From: SPCO01 sp964579825
Lineage (GTDB): Bacteria > Chloroflexota > Limnocylindria > Limnocylindrales > CSP1-4
Reading direction: 5' to 3'
DNA: 64,000 nt
NCBI GenBank assembly: GCA_964579825.1
Contig: CAZOHT010000021.1
Coordinates: forward strand, 1-64,000
How positions within the stretch are numbered: the stretch's first letter is position 1; each line of letters begins with the position of its first letter. Shown here piece by piece: positions 34,399-42,528 of this stretch. The notes below the pieces were generated by a model. The model did no database searches and was not told the DNA's origin. It saw only the letters and a list, made by a program, of their open reading frames with translations. Both the position numbers and the translations under genes were made by a program.

Positions 34399-35283
34399 AT
34401 GCCTACTCGCATCGGGATCGCCCCGGACTCATGGGGCGTCTGGTTCCCCGACGACCCTCGCCAGACGCCTTGGCAGCGTTTCCTCGACGAGGTGGTCGAG
34501 GCCGGCTACGACGCGATCGAACTCGGGCCGTACGGCTACCTCCCGACCGATCCGACGCAGCTGCGACGAGCCCTCGATGAGCGTGGACTGCGGCTGGCCG
34601 GCGCGTTCATCTTCGACGACCTGGTGCGCGAAGGCGCGTGGGAGTCGATCCGGCCGGACGTCGAGTCCGTCACGGCGCTGCTCGAAGCGTTCGACTCGCA
34701 GACCCTGGTCGTCATCAACACCCTCTACACCGACCTGTTCACGGGTGCGATGGTCGGTCCGGCGACCCTGGACGCATCGGCCTGGTCCCGCCTGATCTCG
34801 ACACTCTCGGCGATCACCGACCACGTCGCGAGCCGAGGGATCACGGCCGCCTTCCATCCCCACGCCCAGACACCCGTCGAGCACACCGACCAGGTCGAAC
34901 AGCTGCTGATCGACGCTCCGCCACAGCTGACCCTGTGCCTGGACCTTGGGCACATCGCGTATTGCGGTGGCGATCCGGTCGACCTGCTCCAGCGCCACGC
35001 GGATCGCATCAGCCACCTGCACATCAAGAACGTCGACGGACCATTGCGGGACCGGGTGATCGCCGAGCGCCTGTCGTTCGCCGAGGCGGTTCGGCTGGGC
35101 ACCTTCTGCGAACTGGACCAAGGGGTAATCGACTACGAGCGCGTTCGGGACATCCTGGCCGATGTCGATTTCGATGGCTGGGCGATCGTCGAGCAGGATA
35201 TGTATCCCTGCGAGTTCGACGAACCGTTGACCCCGGCCGCCCGCAACCGAGCCTACCTGCGTGAGATCGGGTTGGGTGCCTGA
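34399..35283 (+). CDS. IolE-like sugar phosphate isomerase/epimerase family TIM barrel
   Basis: AP-endonuclease-2-type TIM barrel of 294 residues. Members isomerise or epimerise sugars or dehydrate inosose (IolE). The start GIAPDSWGVWFPDDPRQTPW followed by AGYDAIELGPYGYLP closely resembles the IolE subgroup. Probable metal ligands: the Glu in AIELG, His/Glu in FHPHAQTPVEH, Asp/His in CLDLGHIAYCGGDP, His in ISHLHIKN and Glu in AIVEQDMY. Inosose dehydratase would supply the substrate for the IolD-like enzyme encoded 8 kb downstream, but other keto-sugar isomerisations are equally compatible. It sits 32 bases after the Mo-hydroxylase. Confidence 0.82.
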   Translation: MPTRIGIAPDSWGVWFPDDPRQTPWQRFLDEVVEAGYDAIELGPYGYLPTDPTQLRRALDERGLRLAGAFIFDDLVREGAWESIRPDVESVTALLEAFDSQTLVVINTLYTDLFTGAMVGPATLDASAWSRLISTLSAITDHVASRGITAAFHPHAQTPVEHTDQVEQLLIDAPPQLTLCLDLGHIAYCGGDPVDLLQRHADRISHLHIKNVDGPLRDRVIAERLSFAEAVRLGTFCELDQGVIDYERVRDILADVDFDGWAIVEQDMYPCEFDEPLTPAARNRAYLREIGLGA

Positions 35284-35324
35284 CCGATGACATTCGACCA
35301 CAGTCACCCCGGGAGAGAGATCCG

Positions 35325-36524
35325 ATGAAGATCGTGGAGATCGCCTTGTTCGAGCTCGACGGGGAGCTGTCGATCGAGTCCGAGTACTGGCTCGACCGAC
35401 CGACCTACCCGATCGATGTCTACGAGTCGTTCCGCGCCGAACCGTTCGACGTGGAGCGACGCCGAGCGGATGGCGTTCTGCCGGTCTCGCAGATCTTCCT
35501 CGAAGTCCGGACGAACGAAGGCGTGACGGGTCTCGCGGGACCCATCGATCAGGACCAGGCCGACATGATCACGCGTCACATCGCCCCGCTCGTCGTCGGT
35601 CTGGATCCTCTCGCGACCGAGTACATCTGGGACCTCCTGCACCGAGCCGGCATGCTGCTGCATGGAAGGCGCGAGATGAGTGCCCGGGCCGCGCTCGACA
35701 ACGCCCTGTGGGACCTGAAGGGAAAGTGGTTCGGCCAACCGGTCTTCCGGATCCTTGGGGGACCGACCCGGACATCCATCCCGGCGTACGCCAGTACGGT
35801 CGGATCGTCGGCCGAGCCCGAGGCGGTCGCGATCGAGTGCGCCGCCCTTCGGGCCGAGGGCTACAAGGCCATCAAGCTCTTCACGCGTCATGGTCCTGGG
35901 TCCGGACCGGCGGGGATGGACAAGAACGTGGCCCAGGTCGCGGCGGCGAGGGACGCCGGCCAGGTGACCCTGATGGTCGACGCCTGGATGAGCTGGGACC
36001 CGCAGTACACGATCGAGATGGCCAGGCGACTCGCGCCACACGGCGTGTCTTGGATCGAGGAACCCCTGATGGCCCACCAGGTCGAGGCCATGGCCGACCT
36101 CCGCCGGGCCGTCAATGGCCTGGGGATCAGGATCAGCGCCGGTGAGCACTATTACGATCGATGGTCGATCCGCCGTTGTCTCGACGCCGGCGCGGTCGAC
36201 ATCCTCCAGCCCGACGTCCTATGGGCTGGCGGGATCACGGAGATGGTCAGGATCGCCGCGATCGCCTCGACCTACTCCGTCGTGGTCATCCCGCACTCCC
36301 ACGAGGCGCATCCGACCGCGCACGTGATCGCCTCGCAATCGCCCGCGCTGTTCCCGCAACTCGAATTCATGATCAGGCGGAACCCGATCAGCCAGTACTT
36401 CATGCGACACCGGTTGTCCCCGGTCGACGGCGCGGTGCCGGTCAGCCAACTGGAGCAGCCGGGACTCGGGATCGAGTTGGATGAGTCGAGGATCGTCGCT
36501 CGACGCGAACTCGCTGGTCGCTGA
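35325..36524 (+). CDS. Enolase-superfamily (mandelate racemase/muconate lactonizing) acid-sugar dehydratase, rhamnonate-dehydratase-like
   Basis: 399-residue enolase-superfamily enzyme: N-terminal capping domain, then a barrel with the three metal acids in LMVDAWMSWDP (~218), WIEEPL (~243) and SAGEHYY (~272). The segment RHGPGSGPAGMDKNVAQVAA and the DAWMSWD-Y pattern resemble L-rhamnonate dehydratase (RhmD), as does VDILQPDVLWAGGITEMV followed by VIPHSHEAHP, whose His would be the general acid/base. Such enzymes convert an acid sugar to a 2-keto-3-deoxy acid, the substrate type of the HpcH/HpaI aldolases nearby. The exact sugar is unknown. Confidence 0.85.
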   Translation: MKIVEIALFELDGELSIESEYWLDRPTYPIDVYESFRAEPFDVERRRADGVLPVSQIFLEVRTNEGVTGLAGPIDQDQADMITRHIAPLVVGLDPLATEYIWDLLHRAGMLLHGRREMSARAALDNALWDLKGKWFGQPVFRILGGPTRTSIPAYASTVGSSAEPEAVAIECAALRAEGYKAIKLFTRHGPGSGPAGMDKNVAQVAAARDAGQVTLMVDAWMSWDPQYTIEMARRLAPHGVSWIEEPLMAHQVEAMADLRRAVNGLGIRISAGEHYYDRWSIRRCLDAGAVDILQPDVLWAGGITEMVRIAAIASTYSVVVIPHSHEAHPTAHVIASQSPALFPQLEFMIRRNPISQYFMRHRLSPVDGAVPVSQLEQPGLGIELDESRIVARRELAGR

Positions 36525-36549
36525 ACGACGCGACCCGGACCAGCCGTCC

Positions 36550-37485
36550 ATGTCGACCGGGCCCGGCGCGCCTCCGATCCGGGTCGGCGTGCTCGCATCC
36601 CGCACGTTGCCGACGCGTGACTGGGTCGGGCGAGCCCGGACGATCGAGACGCTGGGCTTCTCGACCCTCCTGGCACCGGATCACTTCGGCGGCAGGCTCA
36701 GTCCGTTCCCGGCACTAGCCGCCGCCGCAGCCGGGACCGGCACGCTCCGCTTGGGCACTCTCGTGGTCAACGTGCCGGTGTGGGGGATCGCCCAGTTGGC
36801 ACGGGATGTGGCGACGGTCCACCTGCTCGCCGACGGTCGGTTCGAGCTCGGGGTCGGGGCTGGCTGGAGCACCCAGGACGAGCGGGCCACGGGGACGGCG
36901 GAGCGATCCAGTGGCGAGCGTCGACGGATCTTCGAGGCCAGGCTCGGGCAGCTGACGACGCTCCTGGCGGGTGGTCGGATCCGATCGCCCTCGGTCGGGC
37001 GTAGCCGACCGTCGTTCGCTCTAGACCTGCCAGGCCTCGAGCGTCTGCCGCCGCCGCGACTGGTGATCGGCGCGACTGGCCTGCCGCTCATCACCCACGC
37101 CGCGCAGATCGCCGACACGATCGTCCTCGGCGCTCGACCGCAGCCCTCGGGCGTGGATGCGCCCGAGTCGGCATCCGACATCGCGTTGACGCAGCGGGTT
37201 CACTGGGTCCGCTCGGCCACGAAACGACAGGTGGAGTTGGCCCTGCCGATCAGGCGCATCGAGATCATGAGCTACCGACAGGCCGGACGAGAGCTCGCGC
37301 CGGCGAGGTCCACCGGGACATCCGCGCGCCCCGATCACCTGGTCGGCTCGCGGGACGGGATCGTCCGGGCGATCCGGGAACTCCACGCACGGTCCGGGAT
37401 CTCGTACCTGATCATCCCCGAGTCGGCGGCGTCTCGGTTCGCGCCCGTCCTTCGCGACCTTCGAGACCTTGTCGCGGACGCCTGA
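36550..37485 (+). CDS. Luciferase-like (LLM class) flavin- or F420-dependent oxidoreductase
   Basis: 311-residue bacterial luciferase-fold protein: IRVGVLASRTLPTRDWVGRA, the LLAPDHFGG strand, LRLGTLVVNVPVWGIAQLARD and FELGVGAGWSTQDERATG are typical of the family. It could use FMN or F420; the reaction is unknown. The C-terminal half is diverged, and the C-terminus retains YLIIPESAASRFAPVL. An ATG at 36481 would overlap the preceding gene by 44 bases; 36550, just before the conserved part, is preferred, though neither has a good ribosome site. It is last in the operon that begins with the Mo-hydroxylase and ends convergently on a 2-hydroxyacid dehydrogenase. Confidence 0.78.
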   Translation: MSTGPGAPPIRVGVLASRTLPTRDWVGRARTIETLGFSTLLAPDHFGGRLSPFPALAAAAAGTGTLRLGTLVVNVPVWGIAQLARDVATVHLLADGRFELGVGAGWSTQDERATGTAERSSGERRRIFEARLGQLTTLLAGGRIRSPSVGRSRPSFALDLPGLERLPPPRLVIGATGLPLITHAAQIADTIVLGARPQPSGVDAPESASDIALTQRVHWVRSATKRQVELALPIRRIEIMSYRQAGRELAPARSTGTSARPDHLVGSRDGIVRAIRELHARSGISYLIIPESAASRFAPVLRDLRDLVADA

Positions 37486-37500
37486 GTCGACTGACCGCGG

Positions 37501-38493
37501 CTACGAGCGAGGGGCAACGACCGGTGACAGGGCCCGCGGCGGGACCTCGCCCGCGAGCATCGCCGACACGGACTCCGTGGCTAAGGCGATGCTGCGGTGG
37601 ATGCTCGCCTGGGTCGAGGCAGAGATGTGTGGTGTCGCGATGACACGTGGATGGCCGGCCAGTCCGGCGCTGACGCCAGTCGCAGGTTCGGCCACGAAGA
37701 CGTCCAGACCGGCGCCGGCGATATGGCCGTCATCCAGCGACAGAAGGAGAGCAGCCTCGTCGACGAGCCCGCCCCTGGCGGTGTTCACCAGATACGACCC
37801 GCGCGGCATCATGGCCAGAGCCCGGGAGTCCATCGTCTGTCGCGTGTCGGCCTGGAGCGGTAGGTGCAGCGACACGATGTCCGAGGTGCGCAGGAGTTCT
37901 TCGAATGTCGCGGGCCGTACGCCGACGTCCTCGATCGACGCGGCCGACCGGTGCGGGTCGTAGGCCGACACCGACATGTCCATCGCCTGGGCCCGCCGGG
38001 CAACGCGCGATCCGATGGCCCCGAGCCCGACGAGCCCCAGCGCATGCTCAGAGACGTCGCGCCGGATGTCCGGCTTCCAGTCGCCGGCGCGGAGTCGCGT
38101 GGCATGGTCGAAGGTGCCGCGCACGAGGGCGATGATCAGTCCCATGGCGTGATCGGCAACGGAGTCCGCATTTGCGCCGGGTGTGGTCGTGACATAGACG
38201 CCGAGGTCGGTGGCGGCCTCGACGTCGACCCGGTCGAAGCCAGCCCCGATGCGGGCCACGAGCCGCAGGCGTGGGGCTCCCGCGAGGACGGCTGCGTCGT
38301 ATGCGTCACCGCCGGCGATGACGGCGACCGCGGCATCGAGCAACTCGATGAGCGGATCCCTGTCCCAGCCCGGGTGCGCCGGTCGGTAGTCGATCGTGGC
38401 GACGTCACCGAGTCGCGAGCGAACGAACGCCAGGTCGTCGGACGTGAGTTCTGCGGTGATCAGGACGACGGGTCGCTGTGGGTCGGGCAGCAT
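37501..38493 (-). CDS. D-isomer-specific 2-hydroxyacid dehydrogenase (copy 1)
   Basis: NAD(P)-dependent dehydrogenase of the SerA/glyoxylate reductase superfamily, 330 residues. Visible: LVARIGAGFDRVDVEAATDLGVYV in the substrate domain, the Rossmann motif GLVGLGAIGSRVARRA, the catalytic Arg in VNTARGGLVDE, Glu in FVAEPAT and His in ATPHISAS. A 2-hydroxyacid or 2-keto acid is the likely substrate; specificity is unknown. The ATG at 38493 lies two bases after the stop of the aldolase gene, so the two are coupled. Confidence 0.88.
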   Translation of the reverse strand: MLPDPQRPVVLITAELTSDDLAFVRSRLGDVATIDYRPAHPGWDRDPLIELLDAAVAVIAGGDAYDAAVLAGAPRLRLVARIGAGFDRVDVEAATDLGVYVTTTPGANADSVADHAMGLIIALVRGTFDHATRLRAGDWKPDIRRDVSEHALGLVGLGAIGSRVARRAQAMDMSVSAYDPHRSAASIEDVGVRPATFEELLRTSDIVSLHLPLQADTRQTMDSRALAMMPRGSYLVNTARGGLVDEAALLLSLDDGHIAGAGLDVFVAEPATGVSAGLAGHPRVIATPHISASTQASIHRSIALATESVSAMLAGEVPPRALSPVVAPRS

Positions 38494-38495
38494 GG

Positions 38496-39266
38496 TCAGA
38501 CCAGCTCCCGTCGCGCCGCAAGTCGGTCGAACCCCTGGGCGAGCAGGAGGTAGTCGGCGCTGAGGGCGACGAAGCGGCATCCCCGCCGCAGCCAGTGACC
38601 GATGACGTCCGGGTCGTCAGCGCACGCGATGCCGATCGGCACCTGAGCCGCCACAGCCGAGGCGACGACCGATTCGATGACGGCCGTCACCGCCGGATCG
38701 GTCGGCTGGCCGGGGTGACCCAGCGAGCCGGCCAGGTCGTTCGGCCCGACCAGGATGCCGTCGAGCCCTGGTACGGCGAGGATCCGCTCAAGATCGTCGA
38801 CCGCCTCGCGCAACTCCACCTGGACGATGACGGTCGTCCGCTCGCGTGTGTCGGCGCGGTATTCACTCGACTCCCGCCCGAATGCCGACGGCCGCCGCGG
38901 ACCCCACCCGCGTGTCCCATGGGGCGGGTAGTGCGAGGCTTCGACGGCCCGGGCGGCGTCCTCGGCCGACCGGACCTGCGGGATGACGACCCCGTCCGCT
39001 CCGGCGTCCAGGGCTACCGAGATATGCGTGGGAGCGTTCGTCGCCACCCGAACCAGCACCGATTGGTCGATGCCGCCAGCGGCGCCCACCAGTCGATGGA
39101 TCGACTCGGGGCCGAGCGGGGCATGCTCGCCATCGATGATGACGAAGTCCAGCCCTGAGCCGCCAGCGATCTCCGCGACCACCGGGTCGCCGAAGGTCAG
39201 CCACGTGCCGACGAGTGGACGGACGGCTACGGATCCCCGAAACGTCGCTCGCTCTCGCCTCGACAT
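38496..39266 (-). CDS. HpcH/HpaI-family aldolase (copy 1)
   Basis: Class II pyruvate aldolase of 256 residues, cleaving a 4-hydroxy-2-keto acid to pyruvate (or a related keto acid) and an aldehyde. Motifs: DFVIIDGEHAPLGPE with the catalytic His, VLVRVATN with Arg, VIVQVELREAV with metal-ligand Glu, and GILVGPNDLAGSLG with metal-ligand Asp. Closest known types are HpaI and the 2-keto-3-deoxy-L-rhamnonate aldolase YfaU. It is divergent from the GntR gene, and a candidate operator lies in the shared spacer (39343-39355). Confidence 0.88.
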   Translation of the reverse strand: MSRRERATFRGSVAVRPLVGTWLTFGDPVVAEIAGGSGLDFVIIDGEHAPLGPESIHRLVGAAGGIDQSVLVRVATNAPTHISVALDAGADGVVIPQVRSAEDAARAVEASHYPPHGTRGWGPRRPSAFGRESSEYRADTRERTTVIVQVELREAVDDLERILAVPGLDGILVGPNDLAGSLGHPGQPTDPAVTAVIESVVASAVAAQVPIGIACADDPDVIGHWLRRGCRFVALSADYLLLAQGFDRLAARRELV

Positions 39267-39342
39267 CCGGCTTACCTCCTGCTGCTGTGACGACGACTGG
39301 CCTCGATCGCGATGCCCGTCATCATCTGGCTGACTATCTGGT

Positions 39343-39355
39343 CGTAGGATGATTG
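39343..39355 (+). promoter_or_regulatory. Candidate GntR operator, site 2
   Basis: CGTAGGATGATTG resembles the best sites of the island (TGTAGGATAATCT) at ten of 13 positions. It lies in the divergent spacer between the aldolase (copy 1) and gntR genes and would allow autoregulation. Confidence 0.4.
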
Positions 39356-39422
39356 GTGTATGTTGGCTGTGCGTTGACCAGGGAGCGCCCCTCGGATCGC
39401 GTGCGAAGGTTAGGGTGTTGCT

Positions 39423-40217
39423 GTGGACCCGTCATCGAGCCCGTCAATCGGACTGGACACAGACCTGGCTCGTCGTCCTGGTGATCTCGCCGCCCTCCCG
39501 CGGCGCCAGTTGATCCATCAGGCGGTGCAGGCGGAGATCAAGCGATACATCCTCGAGCATCGGCTGAAGCCGGGGGACTCCTTGCCCACCGAGGGTGAGC
39601 TGGCGGCGCGGCTTGGGGTCAGCCGCAATTCCGTGCGAGAGGCCGTCAAGGGCCTCGAAAGTCTCGGCATCATCGAGGCCCGGGCCGGCGCCGGACTGTC
39701 CGTGCGCGACTTCTCGCTGGACGCCCTCCTCGATCATCTGGCCTTCGGGATGCTCTTCGACGTGCGGTCCCTGGCAGACATCCTGGGGGTTCGCTTGGCG
39801 GTCGAGACGGGCATGTCGAAGGAGGTCGTCCTCCACCGCACGCCGCGTCAACTCGAGGATCTCGATGCGATCCTCGGCCGATGGCTGTCGGCCGCCGAGC
39901 GCGGTGAATACGCTCCGACCCTGGACCGTGCCTTTCACCAGACCCTGTACGTCGACGTCGGCAACCCGCTCGTCCCGCCGATCCTCGATGCCTTCTGGCG
40001 GGTGTTCTCCGAGGCCCGCGAGCACGCCCTCGTGTCCGAGGTGGATGATCCGATGGAGACGTATCGCGTGCACGTGGACATCCTGGAGGCCCTCCGGGCG
40101 GGAGACCATCCACGGCTGATGGCGGCTCTGGAAGTCCATCACCGTGGCATCGAACGGCGAATCGCGAAAGCGGTGGAAGATGCGCGCGACCAGAGAGTTA
40201 TACTACAATCCGATTGA
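39423..40217 (+). CDS. GntR-family (FadR/FCD subfamily) transcriptional regulator
   Basis: 264-residue regulator starting at a GTG (39423). The N-terminal winged helix contains LKPGDSLPTEGELAARLGVS and RNSVREAVKGLESLGIIEAR, the standard GntR recognition region. The all-helical FCD domain follows with probable metal ligands Asp/His in LDRAFHQTLYVDVGNP, His in RVHVDILEALRAGD and His in EVHHRGIERRI. FCD regulators commonly bind organic acids or sugar acids and repress catabolic operons. It is the only transcription factor among the catabolic genes, so it is the best candidate to bind the recurring TGTAGGATAATC-like sites. It is divergent from the aldolase/dehydrogenase pair. Confidence 0.92.
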   Translation: MDPSSSPSIGLDTDLARRPGDLAALPRRQLIHQAVQAEIKRYILEHRLKPGDSLPTEGELAARLGVSRNSVREAVKGLESLGIIEARAGAGLSVRDFSLDALLDHLAFGMLFDVRSLADILGVRLAVETGMSKEVVLHRTPRQLEDLDAILGRWLSAAERGEYAPTLDRAFHQTLYVDVGNPLVPPILDAFWRVFSEAREHALVSEVDDPMETYRVHVDILEALRAGDHPRLMAALEVHHRGIERRIAKAVEDARDQRVILQSD

Positions 40218-40225
40218 CCTGTAGT
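40195..40225 (-). promoter_or_regulatory. Candidate GntR operator, site 3
   Basis: On the minus strand TGTAGTATAACTC (40207-40195), inside the last codons of gntR; with TGTAGT at 40220-40225 on the plus strand it makes an inverted repeat (ACTACA-N12-TGTAGT). The stretch CGGAT...TATAACTCTC recurs almost unchanged before the second aldehyde dehydrogenase (63566-63585). Read on the plus strand it also contains TATACT, a possible -10 for the aldolase 85 bases downstream. Confidence 0.45.
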
Positions 40226-40290
40226 AGCATGTCTACTCGGGCCACAGCTGACGTTCGCTCGAAGCCGACATCCGCCGCAGGAGTGTTCGC

Positions 40291-41103
40291 GTGTCCGACG
40301 CCTTCCAAGAGGCTCCACACCTGGGGGCGATGTGGCACGCGGGTCGAGTGACGTTCGGTGGTTGGTGCTCGATCGGTGACCCGTTCGTCGCGGAGCTCAT
40401 GGGCCGATCCGGGTTCGATTGGATCTGCCTCGACATGCAGCACGGGCTGATCGGACCCGACCGACTCATGTCGATGTTGCAGGCGACCGATGCCGCCGGT
40501 GTGCCCGCCCTCGTTCGAGTCCCCGACTCCAGCGCTCAGTGGATCGGTCGTGCACTCGACCTGGGGGCAGACGGCGTGATCGTGCCCATGGTGGAGACGG
40601 CGGACCAGGCAGCGGCCGTGATCGGGGCGATGCAATACGCCCCACGCGGTCGCCGGAGCTGGGGTCCGACGCGCGCCTCGCTCCGGACCCCGAACTACGG
40701 CCCGACGCAGGCCGACTCGCGCGCCGTGGCCGTGCTGATGATCGAGACGCAGATCGGCGTGGAACAGGTCGAGCAGATCATGGCGACGCCCGGGATCGAT
40801 GCCGTCTTCATCGGCCCCGCGGATCTCGCCCTCTCCGAGGGTGAGTCGCCCACGAGCCCCGGCGCCTTCACCGCTCGGTCCATCGATGCCGTCGTCGCCG
40901 CTGGGCGACGCCAGAACGTGCCGGTCGGGATCTTCTGCCAGAACATGAGCGAGGTCGAGCGGTACCTCGGTGCGGGACTGCCGATGATCGCGGTGATGTC
41001 CGACGTCCGACTCCTGCGTCAGGCTGCTGCGGAGGCGCTGTCGACGGCAAGCCTCCTCGCCATGCAGTCGAGTGTCGGCGTTGGACAGGGTCGCGTGTCA
41101 TGA
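40291..41103 (+). CDS. HpcH/HpaI-family aldolase (copy 2)
   Basis: Second class II pyruvate-type aldolase, 270 residues, GTG start (40291) with an AGGAG site. Motifs: WICLDMQHGLIGP with catalytic His, VRVPDSSAQWI with Arg, LMIETQIGVEQ with metal Glu and VFIGPADLALSEG with metal Asp. It differs clearly from copy 1 (in the His block, DMQHGL against DGEHAP), suggesting a different substrate. It starts an operon with an aldehyde dehydrogenase, an IolD-like enzyme and an M20-like protein; its stop overlaps the dehydrogenase ATG. Confidence 0.88.
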   Translation: MSDAFQEAPHLGAMWHAGRVTFGGWCSIGDPFVAELMGRSGFDWICLDMQHGLIGPDRLMSMLQATDAAGVPALVRVPDSSAQWIGRALDLGADGVIVPMVETADQAAAVIGAMQYAPRGRRSWGPTRASLRTPNYGPTQADSRAVAVLMIETQIGVEQVEQIMATPGIDAVFIGPADLALSEGESPTSPGAFTARSIDAVVAAGRRQNVPVGIFCQNMSEVERYLGAGLPMIAVMSDVRLLRQAAAEALSTASLLAMQSSVGVGQGRVS

Positions 41104-42521
41104 CCGCTCGGATGCTCATCGACGGGGAGTGGATGGTGCGCGAGCCCGCGTGGTCGATCCGCCGGCCGTTCGACGGATCCATCATCGGGGAGGGTCTCGA
41201 GGCGACGGATGTTGACCTCGATACCGTCCTGGACAGCGCGACGCGCGGGGCCAAGGAGATGCGAACGCTGACGCCATCGCGGCGAGCCGAGATCCTCCTG
41301 CGGGCGGCGACTTCGCTTGACGCCAGGATCGAGGAATTCGCGCAGGTCATCAGCGATGAGATGGGTAAGCCGATCTCGGAAGCACGTGCCGAAGCCGCTC
41401 GCACACCGGACCTGCTGCGGCTGTGCGCGACCGAGGGGGCGCAGATGCGGGGCGAGACCCTCCCCGTGGATACCCCGGCGGGACCATCCTCGAGATTGGG
41501 CCTGACGCTACGGATCCCGTCGGGCGTCGTCCTCGCGATCACTCCGTTCAACTATCCGCTCTTGCTGGTCGTCCACAAGATCGGCCCGGCGCTGGCCGGG
41601 GGGAACGCGGTCATCCTCAAGCCGGCAACAGCAGCACCGTCGGCTGGCCTCCTCCTGGCCGACGTGCTGCTGGACGCCGGCCTTCCGGGCCGTGCCTTGC
41701 AGGTCGTGACGGGCGACGGTCGCCGGATCGGGCCCCGCCTGGCAGCCGACCCGCGCGTCCGCCGGATCTCGTTCACGGGGAGTACCGGTTCCGGGATGGC
41801 CCTCGCCCGCGCCGGTGCCGGCAAGCCGATGTCACTCGAGCTCGGCTCGGTGTGTCCCGTGGTCGTGGCCGCCGACGCCGATATCGATCAGGCGTCTTCG
41901 GCGATCGCCGGAGCCGGGTACGTCAATGCCGGACAGGTGTGCATCTCCACCCAGCGCGTGATCGTCGCCGAGTCCTGCGCGGATCGACTGACCGATGCGG
42001 TCGCATCCAAGGTCGCCGAGATCGTCGTCGGTGATCCGCGTTCCGGATCGACCCGCCTCGGCCCGCTCGTGTCCGAGGCCAGCGCCGAACGGATCCTGCA
42101 GGTCATCGATGACGCTGTAGGCCGTGGCGCGCGGGTGGTGACGGGCGGCGAGCGCGACCGGGCGGTGCTCACCCCATTGGTGGTCGCGAACGTGACATCC
42201 GATACGGCCCTTGCTCAAGAGGAGCTCTTCGGACCGGCCGTGGCGATCACCGCGGTATCGACCTTTGACGAGGCCATCGCACAGGTGAACGACAATCGTT
42301 ACGGTCTTGCGGCGGGGATCTTCACGAATGACATGTCGAAGGCGCTTCGGTTCGCGCACGAGGCGGAATACGGGATGGTCCAGGTGAACGCGGTCCCGAC
42401 CTGGCGCTCCGACCCGATGCCTTATGGCGGACTCAAGGACAGCGGCTTCGGTCGTGAGGGTCCCCGCTACGCGCTTGCCGAGATGACCGAGACCAAGACC
42501 GTCGTTTTCCACGGAGGATGA
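41100..42521 (+). CDS. NAD(P)-dependent aldehyde dehydrogenase (copy 1)
   Basis: 473-residue aldehyde dehydrogenase oxidising an aldehyde to the acid. Cofactor block LAITPFNYPLLLVVHKIGPAL, the Rossmann ISFTGSTGSGMAL, the general-base Glu in LELGSVCPVVV and the nucleophile Cys in NAGQVCISTQR are present, as is EELFGPAVAI. It best resembles glyceraldehyde-3-phosphate (non-phosphorylating), lactaldehyde or succinate-semialdehyde types. Four-base overlap with the aldolase indicates that it oxidises the aldehyde released there. Confidence 0.92.
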   Translation: MTARMLIDGEWMVREPAWSIRRPFDGSIIGEGLEATDVDLDTVLDSATRGAKEMRTLTPSRRAEILLRAATSLDARIEEFAQVISDEMGKPISEARAEAARTPDLLRLCATEGAQMRGETLPVDTPAGPSSRLGLTLRIPSGVVLAITPFNYPLLLVVHKIGPALAGGNAVILKPATAAPSAGLLLADVLLDAGLPGRALQVVTGDGRRIGPRLAADPRVRRISFTGSTGSGMALARAGAGKPMSLELGSVCPVVVAADADIDQASSAIAGAGYVNAGQVCISTQRVIVAESCADRLTDAVASKVAEIVVGDPRSGSTRLGPLVSEASAERILQVIDDAVGRGARVVTGGERDRAVLTPLVVANVTSDTALAQEELFGPAVAITAVSTFDEAIAQVNDNRYGLAAGIFTNDMSKALRFAHEAEYGMVQVNAVPTWRSDPMPYGGLKDSGFGREGPRYALAEMTETKTVVFHGG

Positions 42522-42528
42522 CCCGATC